A stretch of DNA of 64,000 bases from Thalassovita mangrovi (GTDB taxonomy: Bacteria > Pseudomonadota > Alphaproteobacteria > Rhodobacterales > Rhodobacteraceae), in contig NZ_WWEN01000001.1 in the NCBI RefSeq assembly GCF_009857745.1, positions 302,024 to 366,023 on the forward strand, in the 5' to 3' direction. Below, in pieces: positions 17,727 through 28,018 of the stretch. Position 1 is the first letter of the stretch; the number at the start of each line of letters is the position of its first letter. Made by a program: the position numbers and the translations under genes. Under the pieces are notes generated by a model. That model did not search any database, was not told the origin of the DNA, and saw only the letters and a list, made by a program, of their open reading frames with translations.

Positions 17727-18860
17727 GTGTCCAGATTCGACAGATATATGCTGTCGCAGCTGATGGTGCTGTTCGGATTTTTCGCGCTGGTTCTGGTGTC
17801 GATCTATTGGATCAACCAGGCGGTGCGGCTGTTCGATAAACTGATCGGTGACGGTCAGTCTGCTTTCGTGTTCCTGGAATTCACCGCGCTGACGCTGCCC
17901 AACGTGATCCGGCTGGTGCTGCCGATGTCGGTGTTCGCCGGGTCGGTCTATGTCACCAACCGATTGTCGAGCGAATCCGAACTGGTCGTCATGCAGGCCA
18001 CCGGGTTCAGCCCCTGGCGGCTGGCGCGGCCGGTTCTGTATTACGGGCTGATCGTCGGGATCATGATGTCGGTGCTGACCCATATCCTGGTGCCGATCAG
18101 CCTGGGCCAGATGAAGCTGCGCGAGGCCGAGATCGCGCGCAACATCACCGCCCGGCTGCTGACCGAGGGCACGTTCTTGCACCCGGCCGACGGCGTCACC
18201 TTCTATATCCGCGAAATCACTCCCGAAGGCGCGCTCAGGGACGTGTTCCTGTCGGACCGGCGCAGTTCGGAACGGGCGATGACCTACAGCGCCGCCAACG
18301 CCTATCTGATCAATGACGACGGCAAAGTGAAACTGGTCATGGTGGACGGGTTGGCGCAAAGCTACCTGCGCGACGGCAACCGGCTCTTCACCACGCATTT
18401 CAACGATTTTTCATATGATATCAGCGAATTGATCGGCACACCTGACATTGATGTGCGGCAGATCCGGCACAGCCCGACCTGGGAACTGATGCGCGAACCC
18501 GCCGCCATCGCGGCGGAAACCGGCGAAAGCACCAACCGCGCCATCGAGGAACTGCATTCCCGGGTGAACCAGGCCTTCCTGTGTGTCGTGTCGGCGCTGA
18601 TCGGCTTCGCCACCCTGCTGGTCGGCGGATTTTCGCGCTTCGGCGTCTGGCGCCAGATCGTGGCGGCGCTGGTGCTGCTGGTGATCGTGAAACTGGTCGA
18701 AGGGCTGGTGACCGACGCGGTGCGCGCCAATGGCGATCTGTGGCCGCTGGTCTATGCCCCGTCGGTGGTGGGCGCGGCGATGTCGGCCTTCCTGCTGCAC
18801 TGGGCGGCACGGCCGCGGCGGCGGCGCAAGCGGGCCCTGACGGCGGAGGAACCGGCATGA
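17727..18860 (+). CDS. lptF: LptF, LPS export permease
   Basis: LptF is one of the two inner-membrane permeases of the Lpt transporter, which extracts lipopolysaccharide and passes it to the periplasmic bridge. The 377-residue protein has the family layout: three N-terminal membrane segments (first about 8-30), a periplasmic beta-jellyroll in the middle, and three C-terminal segments near 285-305, 312-330 and 345-363. The start is GTG at 17727, followed by the typical MSRFDRYMLSQL. Its stop overlaps the lptG start (ATGA). It begins the operon lptF-lptG-lptD-surA-pdxA-rsmA. Confidence 0.95.
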   Translation: MSRFDRYMLSQLMVLFGFFALVLVSIYWINQAVRLFDKLIGDGQSAFVFLEFTALTLPNVIRLVLPMSVFAGSVYVTNRLSSESELVVMQATGFSPWRLARPVLYYGLIVGIMMSVLTHILVPISLGQMKLREAEIARNITARLLTEGTFLHPADGVTFYIREITPEGALRDVFLSDRRSSERAMTYSAANAYLINDDGKVKLVMVDGLAQSYLRDGNRLFTTHFNDFSYDISELIGTPDIDVRQIRHSPTWELMREPAAIAAETGESTNRAIEELHSRVNQAFLCVVSALIGFATLLVGGFSRFGVWRQIVAALVLLVIVKLVEGLVTDAVRANGDLWPLVYAPSVVGAAMSAFLLHWAARPRRRRKRALTAEEPA

Positions 18861-19954
18861 AGCTCGACCTCTATTTCGCGCGCAAGTTCTTTACCATCTT
18901 CGCCGGGATCACCGGGGTGTTTTTCCTGCTGATGCTGCTGATCGACCTGGTCGAACAGATCAGCCGCTTTTCGGCCGAGGGCATCCCGCTTACCGATATT
19001 TTCGAACTGACGCTGCTGAACACGCCCGAAGGGATCTACAGTATCCTGCCGCTGGTGATGATCCTGGCCACGATCACCCTGTTCCTGGGTCTGGCGCGAT
19101 CGTCGGAACTGGTGGTGGTGCGCGCCTCGGGGCGCTCGGCGCTGCGCAGCCTGGTGTCGCCGCTGATCGTGGCCGCGATCATCGGCACGCTGGCGGTGGC
19201 GATGTTCAATCCGATCGTGGCGGCGACCTCGAAGCGCTATCACGAATTGTACGAGGTCTATAAAAGCGGCGCCGCCAACGTGTTTTCGATCAGCGCCGAA
19301 GGCCTGTGGCTGCGCCAGGGCGGCGATAATGGCCAGACGGTGATCCGCGCCGCCCGCGCCAATCCCGAGGGCACCACCTTCTACGACGTCACCTTCGTCA
19401 GCTATGCCCCCGACGGCGGTCCGTCGCGCCGCATTCAGGCCGATTGGGCGGTGCTGGAAAAGGGCAAGTGGACGCTGACCCGCGCCAAGGTCTGGCCGCT
19501 CGACGCGACCCTGAACCCGGAAGGATCGGCGGAATTCCACGAGGAAATGACCCTGCCCTCGTCCCTGACGCAGGAACGCATTCGCGACAGTTTCGGCCTG
19601 CCCAGTTCGATTTCGATCTGGAACCTGCCCAGCTATATCGGCCAGTTGGAGGAAGCCGGGTTTTCCGCCCGCCGCCACGCGGTGTGGCTGCAGATGGAAC
19701 TGGCCCGGCCGCTGTTTTTGATGGCGATGGTGCTGATCGCCTCGGCCTTCACCATGCGCCATACGCGGTTCGGCCGGACCGGCATCGCGGTGTTGACCTC
19801 GATCATGCTGGGATTTGGCCTTTATTACATCAGGAACTTCGCACAAATACTTGGTGAAAATGGACAAATTCCGATCATGCTCGCCGCCTGGGCACCCCCG
19901 GTCGCCTCGGTTCTGCTTGCGCTCGGCCTGCTTTTGCATATGGAGGACGGATGA
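18857..19954 (+). CDS. lptG: LptG, LPS export permease
   Basis: LptG is the partner of LptF in the LptB2FG transporter. The 365-residue protein begins MKLDLYFARKFF, has N-terminal membrane segments at about 13-33, 60-80 and 100-120, a periplasmic jellyroll and three C-terminal segments (about 290-305, 317-333, 346-362). The ATG at 18857 overlaps the lptF stop and gives the family's normal length; longer in-frame extensions run into lptF and are discarded. Its own stop overlaps the lptD start by four bases. Confidence 0.95.
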   Translation: MKLDLYFARKFFTIFAGITGVFFLLMLLIDLVEQISRFSAEGIPLTDIFELTLLNTPEGIYSILPLVMILATITLFLGLARSSELVVVRASGRSALRSLVSPLIVAAIIGTLAVAMFNPIVAATSKRYHELYEVYKSGAANVFSISAEGLWLRQGGDNGQTVIRAARANPEGTTFYDVTFVSYAPDGGPSRRIQADWAVLEKGKWTLTRAKVWPLDATLNPEGSAEFHEEMTLPSSLTQERIRDSFGLPSSISIWNLPSYIGQLEEAGFSARRHAVWLQMELARPLFLMAMVLIASAFTMRHTRFGRTGIAVLTSIMLGFGLYYIRNFAQILGENGQIPIMLAAWAPPVASVLLALGLLLHMEDG

Positions 19955-22119
19955 TGAACCGCCGTCTTCTGCCGCTTGTCCTCGCCGCGCTTCTGGCCCC
20001 GGCCCACGCCCTGCCCGTGCTGGCGCAGCAGGACGCGCAGGCTGGCACTCGGGCCGAAGCCGAAAAACCCAAGGACGCGGTGCTGATCGCGGACAATCTC
20101 AGGCTCATCGGCCGCAACAAGCTGATCGCCGAGGGCAATGTCGAAGCCTTCTACGACGGCATGCGGCTGAACGCGTCGCGGGTCGTCTATGACCGCAAGG
20201 CCGATACGCTGGCCATCGAGGGGCCGATCACCCTGACAGATGGCGAAGACGTGGTGATCCTGGCCGAATCCGGCGAATTGGACCTCGGCCTGCAGAACGG
20301 CCTGCTGCGCGGTGCGCGGATGATCATGAACCAGCAGCTTCAACTGGCCGCGGTGCAGATCAGCCGCGTCGCCGGGCGCTATTCGCAGCTCTACAAGGTC
20401 GCCGCGACCTCCTGCCGGGTCTGCGACAGCAAGACCCCGCCGCTGTGGCAGATCCGGGCCAAGAAGACCACGCATGACCAGGAAACCCGCCAGCTCTACT
20501 TCGAGAACGCGCAATTGCGGATCATGGACGTGCCGGTGTTCTGGCTGCCCCGGCTGCGGCTGCCCGACCCGACGGTGGAACGGGCCACCGGTTTCCTGAT
20601 CCCCGAACTGCAGCAGAATACCCAGCTGGGGCTGGGGCTGAAACTGCCCTATTTCATCAAGATGGGCGACTCGCGCGACCTGACGCTGACGCCCTACCTG
20701 TCGTCCAAGACCAAGACGGTGGAATTGCGCTACCGGCAGGCGTTCCGCAACGGCCGGCTCGAATTCAACGGTGCGCTGTCGGATGACACCATCCATACCG
20801 GCACCCGCGGTTACCTGTTCGGCAACGGCCTGTTCGACCTCAAGCGCGATTACAAGCTCAGCTTCAATATCGAAGCGGTGACCGACCGCGCCTATCTGGT
20901 CGAATACGACTATTCCGACAAGGACCGGCTGGAAAGCGAAGCGGCGCTGACCCGGGTCAGACGCGACGAATATATCCGTGGCGCGCTGACGTCGTACCAG
21001 ACCCTGCGCGAGGGCGAGGACAATTCGACCCTACCCACGATCATCGGCGAAGTGAGTTACGAAAAGCGTATATTCCCCAAGGCACTGGGCGGCGAAGCTC
21101 GCCTAAGCCTCGGGGCGCATTCGCATTACCGCTATTCCGATCTGGATATCGACGGGCGCGACATCAGCCGCGCCGATGCGGATCTGAGCTGGCGCAACAG
21201 CTGGACCCTGCCGGCGGGCATCCGCGCCGAATATCACGCCGGGCTGGCGGTGGACGGCTTTGCCGTGCAGCAAGACAGCACCGCGCTTGACCGCGACACC
21301 GTGGTGACGCCGCAGACCAGCCTGATCCTGCGCTGGCCCTGGATGAAATCCGCCCGCAACGGCGCCATCCACGTGATCGAACCGGTGGCGATGATCGGCT
21401 GGACCGGCGGGGACAACCCCAACCTGCCTAACGACGAAAGCACCCGGGTCGAATTCGACGAAGGCAACCTGTTGTCGCTGTCGCGCTTCCCGTCCTACGA
21501 CCGGCGCGAACGCGGCAGCCAGGCGGCGCTTGGCCTCTACTGGACCCGGCTGGGCCCGCGCGGCGGCAGCTCGACCTTCGCCGTCGGCCAGGTCTACCGC
21601 GAAACGGCGGACAGCAATTTCAGCGTCACCTCGGGGCTGGCCGGTGCCAGTTCGGACCTTCTGGTCGCCGGACAGGTGCAGACGCCCCGGGGCCTGACCC
21701 TGAGCGCGCGCACGCTGCTGAGCGACCAGGCTTTCGACGTCACCAAGGCCGAGGCCCGCGCCGACTGGCAAATGCCGCGCGGCGGCTTTGGCGCCTCTTA
21801 TGTCTGGCTCGGGGCCGACGCCGCCGAAGACCGCGCCTCCACCGTGTCGGAATGGTGGCTGGACGGCAGTTACCGGTTTTCGCGCCACTGGTCGGGCACC
21901 GCCGACTGGCGCTATGACATCGTGTCCGACCGCACCGCCGAGGCCGGTCTCGGGCTGATCTACCGTAACGAATGCGTGCAGCTGAACCTTTCGCTCTCGC
22001 GCCGCTTCACCTCTTCCACTATCGTCGAACCGTCGACCTCTTTGGGCTTTACTGTCAGGCTCACCGGGTTTAGCGCTGACAGCATTGACAAAAGCTATAC
22101 CCGCACATGCAGGAACTAG
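19951..22119 (+). CDS. lptD: LptD, LPS-assembly outer-membrane protein
   Basis: LptD is the outer-membrane beta barrel that inserts LPS in the outer leaflet, working with LptE. The 722-residue product has a signal peptide (about 1-25), an OstA-like periplasmic domain (ADNLRLIGRNKLIAEGN, about 47-63) and a long C-terminal barrel. Cys155 and Cys158 in TSCRVCD, one Cys in RNECVQ and one at the end (RTCRN) could form the inter-domain disulfides known for LptD. It overlaps lptG by four bases, and its 3' end is 5 bases before the surA start. Confidence 0.95.
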   Translation: MMNRRLLPLVLAALLAPAHALPVLAQQDAQAGTRAEAEKPKDAVLIADNLRLIGRNKLIAEGNVEAFYDGMRLNASRVVYDRKADTLAIEGPITLTDGEDVVILAESGELDLGLQNGLLRGARMIMNQQLQLAAVQISRVAGRYSQLYKVAATSCRVCDSKTPPLWQIRAKKTTHDQETRQLYFENAQLRIMDVPVFWLPRLRLPDPTVERATGFLIPELQQNTQLGLGLKLPYFIKMGDSRDLTLTPYLSSKTKTVELRYRQAFRNGRLEFNGALSDDTIHTGTRGYLFGNGLFDLKRDYKLSFNIEAVTDRAYLVEYDYSDKDRLESEAALTRVRRDEYIRGALTSYQTLREGEDNSTLPTIIGEVSYEKRIFPKALGGEARLSLGAHSHYRYSDLDIDGRDISRADADLSWRNSWTLPAGIRAEYHAGLAVDGFAVQQDSTALDRDTVVTPQTSLILRWPWMKSARNGAIHVIEPVAMIGWTGGDNPNLPNDESTRVEFDEGNLLSLSRFPSYDRRERGSQAALGLYWTRLGPRGGSSTFAVGQVYRETADSNFSVTSGLAGASSDLLVAGQVQTPRGLTLSARTLLSDQAFDVTKAEARADWQMPRGGFGASYVWLGADAAEDRASTVSEWWLDGSYRFSRHWSGTADWRYDIVSDRTAEAGLGLIYRNECVQLNLSLSRRFTSSTIVEPSTSLGFTVRLTGFSADSIDKSYTRTCRN

Positions 22120-22124
22120 GGACT

Positions 22125-23351
22125 ATGAAACAGACCATGCGCCAGATCCTTTTTGCCGCCGCGGCCGTCGGATGCGTTCTGACCGCCCCCGTGACGGCGC
22201 TGGCCCAAGGGCTTTTCGATCCGGTGATCAAGGTCAACGACCGGGTCATCACGCAATATGAAATCGAACAGCGCGAATTGCTGCTGGGGGTTCTGAACGT
22301 ACCGGGCAACCGTGCCCAACTGGCGCGCGAACAGCTGATCGAGGACCGGCTGAAACTGGAAGCCACCGATGCGGTCGGGCTCCAGCTCGGCCAGGAAGGC
22401 ATCGACAACGCGGTCGCGGAATTCGCCAACCGCGGCAATCTCAAGCCCGATCAGCTGTTTCAACTGCTGGCAGAGGCCGGGGTCGACAGGCAGACCTTCC
22501 TGGATTTCATCGTCTCCGGGCTCGGCTGGCGCGAATTGATCCGCGCCAAGTACAATGGCCGCGTTTCGGTTTCCGAGGCCGATATCGACAAGGCGCTGGA
22601 AGCCATTTCCGGCGGCGGATCGGTGCGGGTCCTGCTGTCGGAAATCATCATCCCGGTGCCGCAGGGCCGCGAGGCAGAGGTTCAGGCCGTGGCCGAGGAA
22701 ATCAGCCAGATCAAGAGCTTCGACGCGTTTTCCAACGCCGCGCGGCAATATTCCGCCGCCAATAGCCGCCAAAACGGCGGGCGCCTGGACTGGATGCCGA
22801 TCACCAATCTGCCGCCGGCGCTGCGCCCGCTGCTGCTGGGCCTTGCGCCCGGCGAAGCCACCGCGCCGCTGCCGTTCCAGGACGCCGTGGCGGTGTTCCA
22901 GCTGCGCGACATCCAGGAAACCGGCTACAGGGCGCCGGACATCGCCGCCATCGAATATGCCGCCTATTACATGCCGGGCGGGCGCAGCCCCGAAACCCTG
23001 GCCAAGGCCGAAAAGCTGCGCGGGGAGGTCGACACCTGCGACGATCTCTATGGCGTCAATTACGGCCAGCCCGACGAATTGCTCGACCGGGTCAGCACCA
23101 CCCCGGCGGAACTGCCGCGCGACATCGCGCTGGAACTGGCCAAGCTGGACAAGGGCGAAGTGTCGACCAACCTGACCCGCGCCGACGGGCAGCAGCTGGT
23201 CTTCCTGATGCTGTGCGGCCGCACCCCGGCCGCTGCCGGCGACACCTCGCGCGAAGAGGTGTCCATGCAGCTGCGCAACAGCCAACTGGAATCCTTCGCC
23301 AACGGCTTCCTCGAAGAATTGCGCTCCGAAGCGAGGATCACCAACCAATGA
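22125..23351 (+). CDS. surA: SurA-like periplasmic chaperone/peptidylprolyl isomerase
   Basis: SurA escorts unfolded outer-membrane proteins, LptD included, through the periplasm. The 408-residue product begins with a signal peptide ending near ALAQ (residue 28), then the SurA N-terminal module (VIKVNDRVITQYEIEQRE) and a parvulin-type domain beginning near VLLSEIIIPVP at about 165-175. Only one parvulin domain is obvious, as in other alphaproteobacterial forms. The ATG at 22125 is chosen over one at 22107 because AGGAA precedes it and the signal peptide then starts cleanly. The stop overlaps pdxA. Confidence 0.92.
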   Translation: MKQTMRQILFAAAAVGCVLTAPVTALAQGLFDPVIKVNDRVITQYEIEQRELLLGVLNVPGNRAQLAREQLIEDRLKLEATDAVGLQLGQEGIDNAVAEFANRGNLKPDQLFQLLAEAGVDRQTFLDFIVSGLGWRELIRAKYNGRVSVSEADIDKALEAISGGGSVRVLLSEIIIPVPQGREAEVQAVAEEISQIKSFDAFSNAARQYSAANSRQNGGRLDWMPITNLPPALRPLLLGLAPGEATAPLPFQDAVAVFQLRDIQETGYRAPDIAAIEYAAYYMPGGRSPETLAKAEKLRGEVDTCDDLYGVNYGQPDELLDRVSTTPAELPRDIALELAKLDKGEVSTNLTRADGQQLVFLMLCGRTPAAAGDTSREEVSMQLRNSQLESFANGFLEELRSEARITNQ

Positions 23352-24334
23352 CACGCCCGATGACTGGCCCGATCGCGCTCAGCTGCGGCGAACCGGCCGG
23401 GGTCGGCCCCGAGATCGCCTGCAGCGCCTGGCGCGAGCTGGGCGACAGCCTGCCGTTCTTCTTCATCGGCGATCCGCGCCACCTGCCCGAGGGCACCCCG
23501 GTGGTGGAAATCGCCGCACCCGGCGAGGCGTTAACGGCCTGCCGCAGCGGCTTGCCGGTGCTGCGCCACGACTTCCCCGCCCCGGCCACGCCCGGCCAAC
23601 CCGACCCTGCAAATGCGCAAGGCGTGATCGACGTGATCGCACGCGGTGTGGACCTGGTGCAAAGCGGCGCGGCCTCGGCGCTGTGCACTCTGCCGATCCA
23701 CAAGAAGGCGCTGAAGGACGGGGCGAATTTCGCCTATCCCGGCCATACCGAATACCTTGCCGCGCTGGCGGGCGTCGACCGGGTGGTGATGATGCTGGCC
23801 TGTGATGAGTTGCGGGTGGTGCCGGTGACGATCCATATCGCGCTGTCGGAAGTGCCCAAGGCGCTGACCGCCGATCTGCTGGCCGACACGATCCGCATCA
23901 CCGATGCCGCCCTGCGCCGCGATTTCGGCCTGACCGATCCGCGCCTGGCGGTGGCCGGTCTGAACCCCCATGCGGGCGAAGGCGGCGCGATGGGCATGGA
24001 AGAGATCGAACTGATCATCCCGCTGCTGGACGAGCTGCGCGCCGAGGGGCTGCAGCTGGACGGGCCGAAATCGGCCGACACCATGTTCCACCCGGCGGCG
24101 CGGGCGCGCTATGACGCGGCGATCTGCATGTATCACGACCAGGCGCTGATCCCGATCAAGACGATCGATTTCGCCAGCGGCGTCAACGTCACGCTGGGCC
24201 TGCCGTTCATCCGCACCTCGCCCGATCACGGCACCGCCTTCGACATCGCGGGCAAGGGGATTGCCGACATCACCTCGACCATCGAGGCGTTGAAGCTGGC
24301 GGCGAAGATGGCCGCCAACCGGGCCGCGTCATGA
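23348..24334 (+). CDS. pdxA: PdxA, 4-hydroxythreonine-4-phosphate dehydrogenase
   Basis: PdxA oxidises 4-phosphohydroxy-L-threonine in the DXP-dependent route to pyridoxal phosphate. The 328-residue protein has [12 protein letters not shown] at the N-terminus, the GHTEYLA segment with a metal-ligand His, [14 protein letters not shown] and [10 protein letters not shown], with the other His ligands. The ATG overlaps the surA stop; longer frames run into surA and are rejected. Its stop overlaps rsmA by four bases, giving the widespread surA-pdxA-rsmA linkage. Confidence 0.96.
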   Translation: MTRPMTGPIALSCGEPAGVGPEIACSAWRELGDSLPFFFIGDPRHLPEGTPVVEIAAPGEALTACRSGLPVLRHDFPAPATPGQPDPANAQGVIDVIARGVDLVQSGAASALCTLPIHKKALKDGANFAYPGHTEYLAALAGVDRVVMMLACDELRVVPVTIHIALSEVPKALTADLLADTIRITDAALRRDFGLTDPRLAVAGLNPHAGEGGAMGMEEIELIIPLLDELRAEGLQLDGPKSADTMFHPAARARYDAAICMYHDQALIPIKTIDFASGVNVTLGLPFIRTSPDHGTAFDIAGKGIADITSTIEALKLAAKMAANRAAS

Positions 24335-25173
24335 GCGGCATAGACACGCTTCCCCCGCTGCGCGAGGTGATCGACAGCCACGGCATCGCGGCGAAGAAAT
24401 CGCTCGGCCAGAACTTCCTGCTCGACCTGAACCTGACCGCGAAAATCGCCCGTCTGGCGGGCGATCTGAGCGAATGCGACGTGCTGGAAATCGGCCCCGG
24501 TCCGGGCGGCCTGACCCGTGGTCTGCTGGCCGAGGGCGCGCGCAAGGTGCTGGCGATTGAAAAGGACAGCCGCTGCATGCCCGCGCTGGCGGAAATCGCC
24601 GAGGCCTATCCGGGTCGGTTGCAGGTGATCAACGGCGATGCGCTGGATGTCGATCCGCTGGAACACCTGACGCCGCCGATCCGCATCGCCGCCAACCTGC
24701 CCTATAACGTGGGCACGGAATTGCTGGTGCGCTGGCTGACGCCGAAGGAATGGCCGCCGTTCTGGACCTCGCTCACGCTGATGTTCCAGAAGGAAGTCGC
24801 CGAACGCATCGTCGCCGCCCCCGGGTCCAAGGCCTATGGCCGGCTGGCGCTCCTGGCGCAATGGCGGACCGAGGCGCGGATCGTGTTGCACCTGCCGCCC
24901 GAAGCCTTCAGCCCGCCGCCCAAGGTGCATTCGGCGGTGGTCAACCTGACCGCCCTGCCCGAGCCGCGCTTTCCGGCCGATCCCAAGAAGTTGGAACAGG
25001 TGGTGGCGCGCGCCTTCAACCAGCGCCGCAAGATGCTGCGCGCGGCCCTGAAGGGCATGGCCCCCGACATCGAGGACCGGCTGATCGCATCGGGCATCAA
25101 GCCCACCGATAGGGCCGAAACCGTGGGGCTGGAACAGTTCTGCGCGCTGGCGCGGAACCTGGCCGAAAGCTGA
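24331..25173 (+). CDS. rsmA: RsmA (KsgA), 16S rRNA dimethyladenosine transferase
   Basis: RsmA dimethylates two adjacent adenines near the 3' end of 16S rRNA during small-subunit maturation. The 280-residue protein has the opening [11 protein letters not shown], the SAM loop [14 protein letters not shown] and the catalytic motif [11 protein letters not shown], followed by the C-terminal helical domain with [12 protein letters not shown]. It is the last gene of the lptF operon and is followed by a strong hairpin terminator at 25192-25215. Confidence 0.97.
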   Translation: MSGIDTLPPLREVIDSHGIAAKKSLGQNFLLDLNLTAKIARLAGDLSECDVLEIGPGPGGLTRGLLAEGARKVLAIEKDSRCMPALAEIAEAYPGRLQVINGDALDVDPLEHLTPPIRIAANLPYNVGTELLVRWLTPKEWPPFWTSLTLMFQKEVAERIVAAPGSKAYGRLALLAQWRTEARIVLHLPPEAFSPPPKVHSAVVNLTALPEPRFPADPKKLEQVVARAFNQRRKMLRAALKGMAPDIEDRLIASGIKPTDRAETVGLEQFCALARNLAES

Positions 25174-25191
25174 AGCAAACCCCGGACAAGA

Positions 25192-25215
25192 AAAAGGCCC
25201 CTCGCGGGGCCTTTT
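25192..25215. terminator. Bidirectional terminator between rsmA and the DUF4167 gene
   Basis: AAAAGGCCCC and GGGGCCTTTT form a perfect 10-base stem around the loop TCGC. The flanking A and T runs let it serve both converging genes. Confidence 0.9.
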
Positions 25216-25236
25216 CGATAATCCATCCTGAGCAGA

Positions 25237-25830
25237 TCACTCCGCCGCTTCGGGGGCTTCCGGTGCGGGGGGCGTATCCTTCGGCGCCTCTGCAGCGTCC
25301 TCGGCCGCGGGTTTGCGCGGTGCGCGCGGCTTGCGCGGTTTGCTGACCCGCTTGGGCTTTTCGGCCTTCGCCTCGGGGGTTTCGACCAGCCCGCTGTCTT
25401 CTTCCACGGAATGATCGACCACGTCGGGCTGTTCGGCGCTGCCCGGGTCAATGATGGCATCCGCCGCCTGGCGTGCCGGTTGCGCGGCTTCGCGTTCCTG
25501 GCGCGCGGCGCGTTCGCGGTCGCGTTCGGCCTGGCGTTCGCGGTTTTCGCGTTCCTGCTGTTCGCGGCGCGCGTCCTGTTCGCGCTGCGCCTGGCTCAGC
25601 ATGCGCAGGTAATGTTCCGCGTGCTGCTGGAAATTCTCGGCCGCCACGCGGTCGTTGCCCAGCTGCGCGTCACGCGCCAGTTGGGTGTACTTGTCGATAA
25701 TCTGTTGCGGCGTCCCGCGCACCTTGCCCTCGGGGCCCGAGCTGTCGAACACCCGATTGACGATATTTCCGACGTTGCGGTTACTGTTGCGGCTCGATTT
25801 CGACCGCGAACGGGATTTGGAAGATCTCAT
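25237..25830 (-). CDS. DUF4167 domain protein
   Basis: This 197-residue soluble protein has the alphaproteobacterial DUF4167 core: a basic Ser/Arg/Asn-rich start (MRSSKSRSRSKSSRN), then VRGTPQQIIDKYTQLARDA and AAENFQQHAEHYLRML. After residue 80 it becomes a long charged Arg/Gln/Glu coiled-coil-like region and ends in a Lys/Pro/Ala/Glu low-complexity tail. The basic start suggests nucleic-acid contact, but the role is not established. It is transcribed away from prmC/prfA in the same direction with a 222-base gap between, and ends at the shared terminator. Confidence 0.9.
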   Translation of the reverse strand: MRSSKSRSRSKSSRNSNRNVGNIVNRVFDSSGPEGKVRGTPQQIIDKYTQLARDAQLGNDRVAAENFQQHAEHYLRMLSQAQREQDARREQQERENRERQAERDRERAARQEREAAQPARQAADAIIDPGSAEQPDVVDHSVEEDSGLVETPEAKAEKPKRVSKPRKPRAPRKPAAEDAAEAPKDTPPAPEAPEAAE

Positions 25831-26015
25831 TTTACTGCTGTCCAGCCTTCACATTTCAGCGTCGTAGGACCCGTTTCACGCCTCTTGCGCTCAATTACCA
25901 ACCGGGTTCACAAACGTTTTATGGCTTGGCGTCGGGCGGGAGCGGTTGAAAGCATCCAGCGCCTCGACAATCCCTAGGTAATCGCAAGTGCCTGCGGACG
26001 CAAGGGGATTCAGGG
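25831..26015. other. Non-coding gap between DUF4167 gene and prmC
   Basis: No gene or RNA is recognised in this interval. It should hold the promoter of the minus-strand DUF4167 gene, but I cannot place convincing hexamers. Confidence 0.5.
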
Positions 26016-26039
26016 TAAAAATCCGCCCTTTCAGGCGGC
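26016..26039 (-). terminator. Terminator after prmC
   Basis: On the minus strand GCCGCC-TGAAAG-GGCGG forms a short GC stem followed by ATTTTT. It lies 14 bases past the prmC stop. Confidence 0.75.
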
Positions 26040-26052
26040 AGTCGGCAAAATC

Positions 26053-26910
26053 TCAACCCGCTGTTGCAAGAACGACGCGATCGCGCCCGTCCAGATCGGC
26101 GCGGATTTCCACGTCGTGAAATCCCGCATCGCGAAAAATCGCCGCCACGTCCGGCCCCTGTTTCCAGCCGATTTCGACCAGGATGCGGCCGCCCTCGGTC
26201 AGGTGATCCGCGGCCCCGGCGGCGATGATCCGATAGGGATCGAGCCCGTCGCCCCCCGGCGTCAGCGCCATGCGCGGGTCGTGGTTCAGAACTTCGGGCG
26301 ACAGGTCGCGCATTTCCGCTTCGGAAATATAGGGCGGGTTGGACACGATCATGTCGAAACGCCCCTTGATGGCTGCGAACCAGTCCGACAGGATCAGCTC
26401 GGCGCGGTTAGCCACGCCCAGGCTTTCGGCATTGCGCGCGGCAACCGCCAGCGCCTTGTCGCTCAGATCGGCGCCCACGCCGGTGGCCTGCGGCCATTCG
26501 CTGAGCAAGCTGAGCAGGATGCAGCCGCTGCCGGTGCCCAGGTCGAGGATGCGTTTCGGCGCCACCCCTTCCAGCGCCGCCGCGATCAAGGTTTCGGTAT
26601 CGGGGCGCGGGTCCAGCACGTCGGCGCTGACCTCGAACCGGTGGTTCCAGAAGTCGCGGTAGCCAAGGATCTTCGACACCGGTTCCCCCATCGCACGCCG
26701 ATCCAGGTAACCGCGATAACGCTCCATCATCGCGTCCGAGAAATCCGCCAGCCCGAGCGAAATCAGCCCCGCCTGATCCACCCCAGCCGCATGGGCCAGC
26801 AGCAGCCGCGCCTCGCGCGCGGGATTGTCCTTGTCGGCCAGCCTGTCCTGCCCCTCCGACAAAGCGATGGACAGCGCCTGACCGGGGGTTTGCGCCTTTA
26901 TCGCGCTCAC
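26053..26910 (-). CDS. prmC: PrmC, peptide-chain release factor glutamine methyltransferase
   Basis: PrmC methylates the glutamine of the GGQ motif in release factors RF1 and RF2. The 285-residue protein has the N-terminal helical domain with [11 protein letters not shown], the SAM loop [14 protein letters not shown], and the substrate motif SNPPYISE. It follows prfA with a four-base overlap, pairing the modifying enzyme with its substrate as in many bacteria. A terminator follows. Confidence 0.96.
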   Translation of the reverse strand: MSAIKAQTPGQALSIALSEGQDRLADKDNPAREARLLLAHAAGVDQAGLISLGLADFSDAMMERYRGYLDRRAMGEPVSKILGYRDFWNHRFEVSADVLDPRPDTETLIAAALEGVAPKRILDLGTGSGCILLSLLSEWPQATGVGADLSDKALAVAARNAESLGVANRAELILSDWFAAIKGRFDMIVSNPPYISEAEMRDLSPEVLNHDPRMALTPGGDGLDPYRIIAAGAADHLTEGGRILVEIGWKQGPDVAAIFRDAGFHDVEIRADLDGRDRVVLATAG

Positions 26911-27956
26911 CCTTCCATCTCCGCCAGCAGTTCGGCCTGATGGTGCGCGATCAGCGCGTCGATCACCTCGTCCAGGTCGCCCTGCATCACCTGATCGAGC
27001 TTGTACAAAGTCAGGTTGATGCGGTGATCGGTCATCCGGCCTTGCGGGAAATTATAGGTGCGGATGCGTTCCGACCGGTCGCCGCCGCCGACCTGCGATT
27101 TCCTGTCCGCCGCGCGTTCGCTGTCGATACGCTGGCGTTCCATGTCATAGAGACGCGTCTTCAGCACCTGCATCGCGATGGCGCGGTTCTGGTGCTGCGA
27201 TTTTTCCGAAGAGGTCACCACGATGCCGGTTGGAATATGGGTGATCCGCACCGCCGAATCCGTGGTGTTCACGTGCTGGCCGCCCGCGCCGGAACTGCGC
27301 ATCGTGTCGATGCGCAGATCGTTGGCATCGATCTGGATATCGACGTCCTCGGCCTCGGGCAGCACCGCCACGGTCGCGGCCGAGGTATGGATGCGCCCAC
27401 CCGATTCCGTTTCCGGCACCCGCTGCACCCGGTGCACGCCGCTTTCATATTTCAGCCGGGCAAAGACGCCCTCGCCCTTCACATGGGCGGTGACTTCCTT
27501 GATCCCGCCCAGTTCGGTTTCGGCCAGGTCGACGATCTGGAACGACCAGCCCCGCGCCTCGGCATAGCGCTGATACATGCGCAGAAGGTCACCGGCGAAC
27601 AGCGCAGCCTCGTCGCCGCCGGTGCCGGGGCGGATTTCGATCATCGCCGGACGCGCATCGGCGGCGTCCTTGGGCAGCAGCGCCAGTTGCAGCGCCTTTT
27701 CCGCCTCGGGCAGCTGCGCCTTGAGGCCCGGCAATTCCTCCTCGGCCAGCGCCTTCATCTCCGGATCGGTCAGCATCGCCTCGGCCTCGTCCAGGTCTGA
27801 CAGCAACTGCTTATAAGATCTCACCTGCTCCACCACCGGGCGCAGTTCGGCATATTCGCGGCCAAGGGCCGCGATATCGCCGGTGCCTTCGGCCATCTGC
27901 GCCTCGATGAATTCAAAACGGCTGGTGATCTGGTGTAGTCGGTCGAGAGATATCAT
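26907..27956 (-). CDS. prfA: PrfA, peptide chain release factor 1
   Basis: RF1 reads UAA and UAG and triggers release of the finished protein. The 349-residue product carries GGQ at 225-227 (GAGGQHVN) and the codon-reading P-E-T tripeptide at 181-183 in [14 protein letters not shown], which marks RF1 rather than RF2. The start [10 protein letters not shown] at 27956 is preferred over an ATG six codons upstream because family members begin here. The stop overlaps prmC by four bases. Confidence 0.96.
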   Translation of the reverse strand: MISLDRLHQITSRFEFIEAQMAEGTGDIAALGREYAELRPVVEQVRSYKQLLSDLDEAEAMLTDPEMKALAEEELPGLKAQLPEAEKALQLALLPKDAADARPAMIEIRPGTGGDEAALFAGDLLRMYQRYAEARGWSFQIVDLAETELGGIKEVTAHVKGEGVFARLKYESGVHRVQRVPETESGGRIHTSAATVAVLPEAEDVDIQIDANDLRIDTMRSSGAGGQHVNTTDSAVRITHIPTGIVVTSSEKSQHQNRAIAMQVLKTRLYDMERQRIDSERAADRKSQVGGGDRSERIRTYNFPQGRMTDHRINLTLYKLDQVMQGDLDEVIDALIAHHQAELLAEMEG

Positions 27957-28018
27957 GCCCCTGCTCTTTCCCATTCGCGCAATTTGGTCAAGAGGCGCGG
28001 CTGTGATAGGGTGGAATT